The translations under genes were made by a program, and so were the position numbers. From CAIXSC01 sp046349855 (GTDB lineage Bacteria > Planctomycetota > Planctomycetia > Pirellulales > Pirellulaceae), in NCBI GenBank assembly GCA_046349855.1, contig JAXMBM010000013.1, positions 1-64,000 of the forward strand: DNA of 64,000 bases, given 5' to 3'. The notes below the pieces were generated by a model. It was not told the DNA's origin and made no database searches. It saw nothing but the letters and a program-made list of their open reading frames with translations. The stretch's first letter is position 1, and the number at the start of each line of letters is the position of its first letter. Of the stretch, positions 1-9,218 are shown one piece after another.

Positions 1-3000
1 AGCCGCACGACGGCGAAATCACCGCCCGAGAATCCCGCCACGACCAGCTTGCCGTCCGCCTGCGCACCCACCGCATTCCCATAGTCGTAGGTACCGTTGC
101 CAATCGACAGCGCCACCTTGCCATCACCGTCAAAGGTCGCGTCCAGACTGCCATCCGCCAGGTAGCGGGTGATCGTCATGCGGGCGCTTTCTCCGGTGCC
201 GTATTGGCCCGCGACGACGATCTTCCCGTCCGCTTGCACGATCACGCTGTGGGCTTGTTCTGCCCCGCGGCCGAACCCCGTGGTCAGTTTTCCGTCGCCG
301 TCAAACGTCGTGTCCAGCTCACCAGGCGATCCTCCGAACGGATCGCGGACAATCACGGTATCCGCGACGCTGATATATCCAGCCGCCGTTCCCGCAATCG
401 TCACCAGCTTCACCCCGTCAAAAATGCCGTCATCGACCGCGTCCAACGCGAAGACGACCGACGATTGTCCCGCGGGTATCGTCACGGAACTCGGGACGCG
501 AACCACCGGATGGCTGCTCGTCAAGTTCACGACCAACGACAGAGAGAGATCGTCGAGGTTGCTGCGTGAGACGATCGCCGTGGTCGCGCTGGTACCATCG
601 TTGTCCTCGATCCATTCCGCAGCGATGGCAGTTGTCAATTGCTCGTAGTCGGTCACGATCACAGGAACGGAGGCGTCAAGATGATTCGCCTCGGCAGCGA
701 GTAGTGTCACGGTCCGCGTGCCATCGAGCAACGCGTTGTCAAGCACATCGACGGGAACGGTGATCGAGGTCTTACCGGCCGGAATGGTCACGGAACCGGC
801 AGTCCGAAGGATGCTCGTATTGCTGGGCGCGAGGTTGACGACCAAGGGCTGCGATGGATCCGTGTTGCGCGACACCGTCGCCGTCAGCGCCGCATTTCCG
901 GCGTCTTCTCGAACCGCATCTGCGTCGAGCTGCAACAACAAACGAGGACCGTTCTCCATCCGGACAAGGTACTCGCCAAGCCCCGCAGTCGCACGCACTT
1001 CCACCCGATACGATCCACTCGACGCCGCGTAGAAGCCAAGGAGCGCGTTATGGCCGTCCGGCGCCGAGTCTTGATCGGCGGCCACAACATTCCCTGAGGG
1101 ATCCAAAACTCGAAGCTCGAGATCGATTTGGGGAAGCGAGTACATCTGTCCGAGAAGCGGCGTTTCGGTCAGGAGCGTCACAGCCTGTCCCGCTTCCAGC
1201 TGAACCACATAATTGTCGAGACGAGATGCAGCATTCGCGAGCGCCGCCACATGGCTCGCCGTAAGCGCGCTGCGAGACACGCGGAATTCATCGAGCAGTC
1301 CGCCGGATTCCAGCGACTGGGCGGCATAGGAACCGATTTGGAAGGTGCCACTGCCATTGATCGAGAAACTACCCTGCGCAACGGTCGTCACGAGGGCGCC
1401 ATTCACGTACCCATGGATCTTTTTCTCGCTGGAATCGTGGACCCAAGCCACGTGGACGGGACCTGTGAGCGGTGCGCCGCCAGGTAACAACACTTCGGTG
1501 AACGGCCCGCGGAGCAAGATGTTGCCATTGCCTGCCGCGCCGTTGATGAACGCTCGGAAGTTCCCCGCCGTCGCGTCGCCAAACAGATAGGACGCTGAGC
1601 TACTATTGGGAATTGCTCTTCGGTCCAGCCAGAAAGAGATGGTCCAACTTTCATCGCCTAGAGACGTCACCCAACCCGTATCGACACTGTTTGCGATGCC
1701 GGTTCGGGTCACCAAGGCATGACCGAACTGACCGACGCCGCCAAGTGAATGACCAACGACGGTGGCGAGACGCGGACCCTCGCCGGGTACCGCCATGTTA
1801 GCCGTGGCCGTTCCTCGCCCCTCGTCGAAGGGGTAATACAGCACGTCCGACGAGAGATCAGGCGATGGCAGCGAACCAATAACCGGCGCGGACGTCGAGA
1901 TGCGGCGTAGCGTATCCGAAGCGGCGGAATTCGGCTCGAACTCAAAACGCAGGTTGTCGGTCGCGATCAATGTGTATTCACCTACCGGTGCATTGGCGAC
2001 TCGTAGTGTGTAAACGCCGTCCCGCGGAATCGTGAAATCCGCGATCGCCAGATCGATATTGGTCGCGCGCACGCCCAACGGGGACGCGGTTCCCGTCGCC
2101 AGAATCGAAGTTCCATCGGTATCCAGCAGAAGAAGAGTAGCCGAAGTAAGCCGCGAGTCGCCGAACACGACGACGTCGAGCGAGTGCCCACTCCTGCCTG
2201 TCAGGTCGACCGTGTACTCATCCACGTCACTCGACGACTCACTCCTTCCCACGACCGCGAAACGGCCGAGGTCCAAATACGATCCACCAATCGGCAATTC
2301 CCGGCCATCGGAGGAATCGGTCACCTCAAGCGCCGCGTTCACGAAGGCGCGGAGCTCGTAGATGCCGATCGTGCCGCCGGCGGCGGACGTCCGAATCCGA
2401 TAGACGCCCGCCGCATTACCCCGCAGCGTCTGCAAACTTGCCACTTCGCCTGCCGCCGCCTGGGATACTCCAAGAGACTGCCCGAGGGGCGTAATTACTT
2501 CGACACGTGGCTCCAGCCCCGCGGCACCGGTCATCGTCACTGACAACGTCTGGCCCGCTTCCAACTCCACGGTGAGATCCTCGGAATCTCCCGCCTGGCT
2601 TACGGCAGCTCGAGCATCCGTGCGAGAGACCATCCCCCCCAGGGGCGCTAGCCGTTGCAAGGGTGGCAGCGTAATCACTGCCGCATCCGTAAAGAAATCG
2701 AGGAAATAACTGCCCCCCGCCACACCGTTCCCCGTCGTCGTGCGGTCACTCCGAGGGCCGTTGGGCTCGCCATCCAGGTCGTTGCCGACAAGATCCTCAA
2801 GCAATCCATCGCCGGAAAACAGGGTGAGCGAGTAGGCACTATCCGGTAAGTTCCCGAATTCCGCTCGCAAGCGGCGCCGCGATGCGTCGTAACTGACGCT
2901 GTGGGGAACGTAGTCGATCCCCTGGCCGGTCTCGACCAGTCGAAGCACGCCGGGACCCGGAGTTTTCAAGTCCTCGTCGAACTCCACTTCCATCACCATC

Positions 3001-6000
3001 GAACCGGCGGCGACCACGCGGGAGGCGTCGAGCGCGGTGTTATTCCAGGTGATGCCGACGATACGCGGGCCAGTCGTGTCCGACCGGAATGTCGCCGCAA
3101 AGGCGGTGTTTCCATGCCCCTGAAGATCCGTGAGCTTGTTGGCCGGCAGCGTAACGTGGTACACGCCGTCACCTGTATTCGTCACGGGGTCGATGGCGAA
3201 TTCCAGCGTATCGCCGTCGACCGCACGCACGCTCCGAGCCGGTCGGCCTTCCACGACTAGATCCGAGGCGTCAACGGATGGCCAATGGAATCCTTCCGAC
3301 AAATCCACCGTATAAGTCAACGGAAACGTCAATCCAACGACCTCGCCATCTCGAGGCGAGCTGCCTGTGACTTTCGGGTTCGCATCTGCGGCACTGACGC
3401 CCGTGAGTGTCAGCAGGTAGGTGCCGGAATGACGAACGCTGTCGACGCGAACATAGTACGTGCCGGAATCGTGGGCGGTATAAGTAATGACGGCGTTCCG
3501 CCCGTCGGAATCTCCGTTGTCGTCCGCGGCCAGGACAACTCCACTTCCATCCAACAACTCGATCATGGGATCGAGCATATTGGGATATGCGGGACTCGTG
3601 GCATCCGGCGTTCGGGTTCGCAAGGAGATGATATCGCCCGCCGCCGCCTCGAACGAATAGATGTCCCCTCGGCCGACTCGCTGCAGGGAGCTGGCCGCGT
3701 TCAGTCGTCCTCCGCTCACGACTCGCCCCGTCAACTCCGCCACCGGATCGACAGCGTCGAGCAATGCGTTCTTGAGTTCCAGGGGACTGGCGGCGGGGTT
3801 ATAGCCAGCCATCAGCGCGATGACGCCCGTCACATGGGGCGTGGCCATCGAGGTGCCGCTCATCGACCCATACGTGTTGTTCGGCGTCGTACTCAGGGTG
3901 CTGACGCCCGGGGCCGCCAGGTCGACCGACGTCGCGCCATAGTTGGAAAACGAAGCCAGGCGGTCGTTGCGATCGGTCGCCGCGACGGTGATGATTCCGG
4001 CGACATCATAGTTCGCCGGGTAGAAGGTGCCCTTGTCATTGTTGGCCCCGGCGTTTCCCGCGGCGGCGACGAACGGAATGCCGGCGTCGACACTGGTCTG
4101 GATGGCGTCGTGTAACGCTCGCGAATACCCGCCACCGCCCCAGCTATTGTTGCTCGCGACGACGTTAACGCCGTAACGCGTCTTCATGACCGTCAGGTAC
4201 TCGAGTGCAGAAATTGCTCCCGACGTCGCCCCGCCTGACGCTCCCAGGAATTTGAGCGCCATGACGCGGGCGTTCCAGTTGACGCCCGTTACACCGACGC
4301 CATTGTTGCCGACCGCGGCGATCGTGCCGGCGACATGGGTGCCGTGCCCTTGGTCATCCCAGGGATCGGAATCGTTGTTATAGGAGTCGATCCCATAGAT
4401 GTCGTCCACGTAGCCGTTGCGATCGTTGTCGATGCCGTCAGCGGCGATCTCGCCTGGATTCCGCCACATGTTGGCGGCCAGATCGACGTGCCGATAGTCC
4501 ACACCCGTGTCGATCACGGCCACCACGACTTCGGAGCTTCCTCGGAAAACATCCCAAGCTTCCGGTGCATCGATATCGGCATCGACTTGACCGCCCGACT
4601 GGCCAAGGTTGTGCAATCCGTAGAGACCGTTGAACTGCGGATCGTTAGGAATCGTCGCCATCGAATACAACGGATAGTCGGGCTCCACGTAAACCACGTC
4701 GGGCTGTTGTCGCCAGAATTCGAGGGCCGCCGATACCGTCGAAGCACCGGAAGCGCGAATCATGGCCGCTCCCACGAAGGCCAGGTCCCCCACCCATTCA
4801 AACCCCGCGGACTCGACCCGACTCCTCACATGCTCACGCGACTCGTCGGCGCGGAACTTGATGATCAATCGGCCGTCGACCCCTTCGACCACATCGTCTT
4901 CAGGTAGCTCGTCTCCTACCGGCCATGCCGCCGAGTGTCCTCGATCCATTGCATCGGCTGGCACGGGGAGTCGCGGGCCGTAAGCCTCAGCTGCCCCGGG
5001 CGGGTCCGATCCCGCCAGACCGTTGAGATATCCCAGGAGGACGCCGTTGCCAATCAGAAGCTGGGCATCCACCAGCCGGCTGTTCGGCTCACGGTCGAAG
5101 TCGGCGTTCCGTGTCACCAACAGCAGCGAAGACTCGCCGAGTCCCTGGGCACGCACGAAGTAGGAGTTCGGCGCCAAGTCCGTCGTGCGATCGACGAAAT
5201 TGCTGATCGACACCTCGGTGCTGTTTGTCCCCGCGCCCACGGAAAGTAGTTGCGAATTCGCGTCCCAGAGCTCTAAACGGATGTTTGCGCCCGCTTCGGA
5301 AGCATGCGCGACTACCGACGCGCTTTGTCCATCCAACAGTGCGAAGCGGTACCAATCACTGGGCCTTTCATCGAACAACGTGATCGCGTCGTATCCGCGT
5401 CCATCGGTGCTGATCGGAAAATCGTCGTATTGCTGGAACTTGATTCGCAGGCCGGCACCCAGCTCCAGCCCGGCGGCGGCCGCCGCCGCCGTCAGGTCCA
5501 CCTCGAAGGTCTGCCATTGGCCTGCCGGCATCGACGCGGGCGGCGTGAAAACGGGATGCCAGCGGTCGCCGTCCATACTGATGGCAACTCCATCGGCGTG
5601 ATAACTCCCGACGAAATCGCCGGCGAAAGTATTGAGTTCGTCGTTCCAGGCCGCGTGCGAGAATCGCAGCACGGCCTTTCCCGTCCCGATGACGTCGACC
5701 CGCCAGATGGCTTCGTTCAAAGTCGCGCCAAATGGAGACGAATCCATGAGCAGCGCGTGAGAACCGCTCGCCGTTCCATGCGCGCCGGTTACACGGATGC
5801 GGCCCGTGGTCGTCGAGCTTTGCGTCGTCCAGGCCGGCGCGAGCGTTGTCTGCACGAAATCTTCCACCGCTAACGTGAGCGGGATCGGCGAGCCAAACAA
5901 GACGGCGCTCCGCTCAGCGGTGCCCGTCAGGGGCAGGAAGCTCCCGGCAAGATCCTCGGCCGTCGCGGGCGAGTCGTTGGACGTCGAAAGCCGCCCTTCC

Positions 6001-8138
6001 GACTCCATCGCCGCATTGAGCGCGACGGAGATGCCGTACGTGCCAGTCGTCGCGTTGATCCCGCGAGTTGTGATGCGATACGTTCCGTTTTCCGTCAAAA
6101 GCAACGACTGCAGGAGGGCGGCTTCGCCATTCGCCGAAGCGGCTTGAAGACGGTGAAAGGCGCTCGGACCCTGAACCGTGATCTCGGGGCGCAATGCGTT
6201 CGACGGCTGCACGGCCACCGAGAGACTCTGTCCGGCCATCAAGTCGAGCCGGATCTCGTCCGTATCGCCCGCACTTGCGATCGACCCGAATCCATTGCTC
6301 GCCAGGACCAACGACCCCCAGGGTTCAACTGGGATGAGTGGGGGCATGCCGATCGAAAACTCGTGGACATAGGCATCACCGCCTGCGCCGTCCGCATTTC
6401 CATCCAAAGCGGCACCGAACGGGTTCTTTAGGCCCGACCCCGCCGTCAATCGATACTTGCCCAGTCCCAGCGCTCCTTCCGCGATGCGTAGAGTGACGCC
6501 GTTCGTGCCGACGAAGTACCGCGTCGGCCGCGATAGACCGTACAAGTAGTCGTCACTCGTTCCAAAGACACCGTCGCCGCCAGCTTCCCGCAATTCGTAG
6601 TTCGACGCTTCATCGGCGGTCGCCGCCGCAAGCAGCTGATCAACGCGGATGGTAAAGCTGTCGCTCGTGCTGCCAGTCGAGGCACCATTCGCCGGCAGCC
6701 CCTCGACAGAGGTGACCGTCGGCGGAGGCAGGGTCTCCGTCACCGCGCGATAGGAATTGACCCTTCCCGCGCCGAGAAGCCCCACGTAGCTTGGATTGAC
6801 GGCGTCAATGTTGTCGGCGGTGGCAAGCAGCTGCGCGGCGACCTGATCGCGAGTCCAGGTGGGGTGCGCCGACCAAATCAACGCGGCAACTGCGGCGGCA
6901 TTCGGGGTCGCCATGCTCGTGCCACTCATGGCCCCGTATTGATTGTTTGGCAAGGTGGCGAAAATGCCCGACCCCGGCGCCGCGACGTCGATACCGGTGC
7001 CGTAATTGCTGAATCCACTTCTCGCGTCGGTGGCATCCGTGCTCGCAACCAGCAACGACTGCTCGAACGTCTGCCGTGGTGGATTCAATTGGCTGTTATT
7101 GCCCGCCGAATTGAAATGCAATCCGCCGTGGTCGTATAGGTACTGCAACCCCGCCAGAAACGTCGGATCTCCCACAAAACCGTCGACGTTATAGCTGGTC
7201 GAGACGATCCTCGCTCCATTGTCTACGGCATAGGCGTAAGCCGCCGCGATAACGGTTGACGTCCAAGCGCCGGAACCGTAGAACCGCAGCGGCATGATCG
7301 TCGCGCCCCCCGCCGTTCCGGCGACCCCCAGCCCGTTGTCAAGTCGAGCTGCCACGATGCCGGACACATGCGTCCCGTGGGAATCCGTGCCCACGGGATT
7401 CGGATCATTGTCGCCGCTGCTGAAATCCCAGCCATGAACGTCGTCGACGTAACCGTTATTGTCGTTGTCGACTCCGTCGCCAGCTGTCTCGTCGTCATTT
7501 ATCCAGATGTTGGCCGCCAGGTCCTCGTGCGACAGACTTACACCGTCGTCCGTAATCGCCACGATGATATTTGACTCACCGCGCGTCACGTCCCACGCGC
7601 GGTCGTTGTTCATGAGCGGATGGTGATACTGGCTAGCGTATTGCGGATCATTGGGTACCCACTCTCGAGGATCGTCGCCTCCGTAGATGTAATTTGGCGC
7701 AGCCCACAAGATGCCGCTGATCGATCGAAGCCGCTCGAGCGCGGTAGGCACGTCCAGTCCCTCACCCAGACGCAGGGTCGCGATCGTCGTCGCTCCGCCG
7801 TCCTCGCTCGGGAGACGCAACAACTCGTCAAAGTCCAAAAACAAACTATCAAGGTTCGTCGCAAGAGTGTTCTCGTCGCGCAAGGCAGGCTGCAAACCAC
7901 CACTTGAGCCTTCGTTCCGCAACGCAACGACGATTTCCTGAGGAACGTAGGGCCGTAATTCCGGGCTTGCCGGCAGAAGGCTGTCCGCATCCCAGGTTGG
8001 CAGGAGCATCTGCGCCACAAGCAGCGCTCGGCCCTCCAGCGGCTCACACCCCAGCATCCTTCGTTTGATCCCGCGATAACGACGTTGGCGTTCACGATCA
8101 ACCAACCGGTTGATCAGGAGGGGGACACGACGTGTCAT
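1..8138 (-). CDS. Giant secreted protein with two subtilisin (S8) protease modules, partial at left edge
   Basis: The reading frame is open from an ATG at 8138 to the window edge, at least 2,712 codons with no stop. The N-terminus carries EPLEGRALL (residues 32-40), a motif seen at the start of many giant planctomycete surface proteins. Module 1 has a propeptide-like stretch and then a subtilase with Asp197 (ITDDGV), His254 (SHGTHVSG) and Ser408 (GTSMATP). Module 2 has its own propeptide-like stretch near 1085-1150, then Asp1210 (VIDTGV), His1265 (GHGTHVAG) and Ser1430 (GTSMATP). Both triads are complete. Pre-peptidase-C-like beta domains follow, for example around 1490-1590. Next come a LamG-like domain near 2095-2290, Calx-beta-like repeats near 2380-2600 and the start of delta-60-type repeats (DGKIVVAGQ). 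It follows the DUF1559 gene by 20 bases and is probably cotranscribed. Likely role: extracellular proteolysis or surface attachment. Substrate unknown; the C-terminus is outside the window. Confidence 0.9.
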   Translation of the reverse strand, partial: MTRRVPLLINRLVDRERQRRYRGIKRRMLGCEPLEGRALLVAQMLLPTWDADSLLPASPELRPYVPQEIVVALRNEGSSGGLQPALRDENTLATNLDSLFLDFDELLRLPSEDGGATTIATLRLGEGLDVPTALERLRSISGILWAAPNYIYGGDDPREWVPNDPQYASQYHHPLMNNDRAWDVTRGESNIIVAITDDGVSLSHEDLAANIWINDDETAGDGVDNDNNGYVDDVHGWDFSSGDNDPNPVGTDSHGTHVSGIVAARLDNGLGVAGTAGGATIMPLRFYGSGAWTSTVIAAAYAYAVDNGARIVSTSYNVDGFVGDPTFLAGLQYLYDHGGLHFNSAGNNSQLNPPRQTFEQSLLVASTDATDARSGFSNYGTGIDVAAPGSGIFATLPNNQYGAMSGTSMATPNAAAVAALIWSAHPTWTRDQVAAQLLATADNIDAVNPSYVGLLGAGRVNSYRAVTETLPPPTVTSVEGLPANGASTGSTSDSFTIRVDQLLAAATADEASNYELREAGGDGVFGTSDDYLYGLSRPTRYFVGTNGVTLRIAEGALGLGKYRLTAGSGLKNPFGAALDGNADGAGGDAYVHEFSIGMPPLIPVEPWGSLVLASNGFGSIASAGDTDEIRLDLMAGQSLSVAVQPSNALRPEITVQGPSAFHRLQAASANGEAALLQSLLLTENGTYRITTRGINATTGTYGISVALNAAMESEGRLSTSNDSPATAEDLAGSFLPLTGTAERSAVLFGSPIPLTLAVEDFVQTTLAPAWTTQSSTTTGRIRVTGAHGTASGSHALLMDSSPFGATLNEAIWRVDVIGTGKAVLRFSHAAWNDELNTFAGDFVGSYHADGVAISMDGDRWHPVFTPPASMPAGQWQTFEVDLTAAAAAAGLELGAGLRIKFQQYDDFPISTDGRGYDAITLFDERPSDWYRFALLDGQSASVVAHASEAGANIRLELWDANSQLLSVGAGTNSTEVSISNFVDRTTDLAPNSYFVRAQGLGESSLLLVTRNADFDREPNSRLVDAQLLIGNGVLLGYLNGLAGSDPPGAAEAYGPRLPVPADAMDRGHSAAWPVGDELPEDDVVEGVDGRLIIKFRADESREHVRSRVESAGFEWVGDLAFVGAAMIRASGASTVSAALEFWRQQPDVVYVEPDYPLYSMATIPNDPQFNGLYGLHNLGQSGGQVDADIDAPEAWDVFRGSSEVVVAVIDTGVDYRHVDLAANMWRNPGEIAADGIDNDRNGYVDDIYGIDSYNNDSDPWDDQGHGTHVAGTIAAVGNNGVGVTGVNWNARVMALKFLGASGGATSGAISALEYLTVMKTRYGVNVVASNNSWGGGGYSRALHDAIQTSVDAGIPFVAAAGNAGANNDKGTFYPANYDVAGIITVAATDRNDRLASFSNYGATSVDLAAPGVSTLSTTPNNTYGSMSGTSMATPHVTGVIALMAGYNPAASPLELKNALLDAVDPVAELTGRVVSGGRLNAASSLQRVGRGDIYSFEAAAGDIISLRTRTPDATSPAYPNMLDPMIELLDGSGVVLAADDNGDSDGRNAVITYTAHDSGTYYVRVDSVRHSGTYLLTLTGVSAADANPKVTGSSPRDGEVVGLTFPLTYTVDLSEGFHWPSVDASDLVVEGRPARSVRAVDGDTLEFAIDPVTNTGDGVYHVTLPANKLTDLQGHGNTAFAATFRSDTTGPRIVGITWNNTALDASRVVAAGSMVMEVEFDEDLKTPGPGVLRLVETGQGIDYVPHSVSYDASRRRLRAEFGNLPDSAYSLTLFSGDGLLEDLVGNDLDGEPNGPRSDRTTTGNGVAGGSYFLDFFTDAAVITLPPLQRLAPLGGMVSRTDARAAVSQAGDSEDLTVELEAGQTLSVTMTGAAGLEPRVEVITPLGQSLGVSQAAAGEVASLQTLRGNAAGVYRIRTSAAGGTIGIYELRAFVNAALEVTDSSDGRELPIGGSYLDLGRFAVVGRSESSSDVDEYTVDLTGRSGHSLDVVVFGDSRLTSATLLLLDTDGTSILATGTASPLGVRATNIDLAIADFTIPRDGVYTLRVANAPVGEYTLIATDNLRFEFEPNSAASDTLRRISTSAPVIGSLPSPDLSSDVLYYPFDEGRGTATANMAVPGEGPRLATVVGHSLGGVGQFGHALVTRTGIANSVDTGWVTSLGDESWTISFWLDRRAIPNSSSASYLFGDATAGNFRAFINGAAGNGNILLRGPFTEVLLPGGAPLTGPVHVAWVHDSSEKKIHGYVNGALVTTVAQGSFSINGSGTFQIGSYAAQSLESGGLLDEFRVSRSALTASHVAALANAASRLDNYVVQLEAGQAVTLLTETPLLGQMYSLPQIDLELRVLDPSGNVVAADQDSAPDGHNALLGFYAASSGSYRVEVRATAGLGEYLVRMENGPRLLLQLDADAVREDAGNAALTATVSRNTDPSQPLVVNLAPSNTSILRTAGSVTIPAGKTSITVPVDVLDNALLDGTRTVTLLAAEANHLDASVPVIVTDYEQLTTAIAAEWIEDNDGTSATTAIVSRSNLDDLSLSLVVNLTSSHPVVRVPSSVTIPAGQSSVVFALDAVDDGIFDGVKLVTIAGTAAGYISVADTVIVRDPFGGSPGELDTTFDGDGKLTTGFGRGAEQAHSVIVQADGKIVVAGQYGTGESARMTITRYLADGSLDATFDGDGKVALSIGNGTYDYGNAVGAQADGKLVVAGFSGGDFAVVR

Positions 8139-8158
8139 CGTACTTCCTTTGTTCGCGG

Positions 8159-9121
8159 TCACGGTAATCCAGCGATTGCCTCGCCTCCATTGCGCGTATG
8201 TAACCATTGATAGAGACGACGGGCCAGCATCGGCAATTGCTCCGAACCGTCTAGCGCCGCGTCGAGTTCCGCGGCGCTTAGTTGCCAGCTATCGATGTCC
8301 TGGGAAACGAATCGCACCGACCCGTCACAGAAGGCGAAGTTGCCTCCCCGCGAGTGATAGCTACTCGCCCCGTATTGTCCAGCACTGCGGAAATTCCAGG
8401 ACGCGTCCGTAATCTGATTCAGACGGATTCCGCCAAAACCGGCGTATGCCGGCTCCCACCACACACTCACGGCATCCATCTCGATCTGCAGGCGGCGATG
8501 AATTGAGGATTCAGACCACAATATGGTATTCGACAATCCGTCCAAGACGTCGGACAACCGATTGGTATGCGAGTCACTGCCAGGCATTCTGGTCAATCCG
8601 TCGTCGGTAAAATAGAACGTTCCGCTGTTGAAGGCATAACTCGTACTTTGAAATGTCAAGGATCCTGGGAGCGGTCCCCAGTTGGGGTCCCACCACCCTG
8701 AAGTACTCGGTATGGGCATGGTGGAGATTGGATCGGAGGGACATGTGACAAGGGAAACACGCGAAGCATACAACTGCAGCATTTGATCTCTGGAGAGACT
8801 CGAGTTAATGGGCAAGTGTTCAAAGTGATTCTGTAGCTCTAAGAAAGGGGCCAGAGAGTAGTAGAACGCGTTCTCTATTCCCACAATGTCGTCGGTTAGG
8901 TCTGGGTCGTCAAAGGCGGGCGGAAAGCGATGATACACGTCATCATGATGCTGAATGGCGATCGCCAGTTGCTTCAAATTGTTGACGCATTGCGTCCGCC
9001 GCGCCGCCTCTCGCGCCGCCTGTACGGCTGGCAACACGATGGCGGCGAGCAGTCCAACAATGAAGATCACCACGAGCAATTCCACCAGAGTCACACCTCG
9101 GCGGCAACTCGGACGATACAT
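8159..9121 (-). CDS. DUF1559 prepilin-like protein
   Basis: A 320-residue protein with a type IV pilin-like start: RRG followed by VTLVELLVVIFIVGLLAAIVLP, so prepilin-peptidase cleavage is expected after Gly9. The hydrophobic helix then anchors the protein. The region after it (AREAARRTQCVNNLKQ) and the C-terminal DGSVRFVSQDID stretch are typical of the DUF1559 family, which is greatly expanded in planctomycetes. A purine-rich ribosome site (GAGATGAGG) lies just before the ATG. The giant protease gene begins 20 bases downstream, so the two probably form an operon. Function is unknown; a pseudopilin of a secretion or pilus system is the usual inference. Confidence 0.93.
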   Translation of the reverse strand: MYRPSCRRGVTLVELLVVIFIVGLLAAIVLPAVQAAREAARRTQCVNNLKQLAIAIQHHDDVYHRFPPAFDDPDLTDDIVGIENAFYYSLAPFLELQNHFEHLPINSSLSRDQMLQLYASRVSLVTCPSDPISTMPIPSTSGWWDPNWGPLPGSLTFQSTSYAFNSGTFYFTDDGLTRMPGSDSHTNRLSDVLDGLSNTILWSESSIHRRLQIEMDAVSVWWEPAYAGFGGIRLNQITDASWNFRSAGQYGASSYHSRGGNFAFCDGSVRFVSQDIDSWQLSAAELDAALDGSEQLPMLARRLYQWLHTRNGGEAIAGLP

Positions 9122-9218
9122 TACCTCATCTCCTGTCCGGTGCCTGCACGCGAAGTAAGTCCGGTCCTCGGGCAGACATGACTCGCTGGCACTTGTTCTG
9201 CTTCTTGTAATCTGTGGT

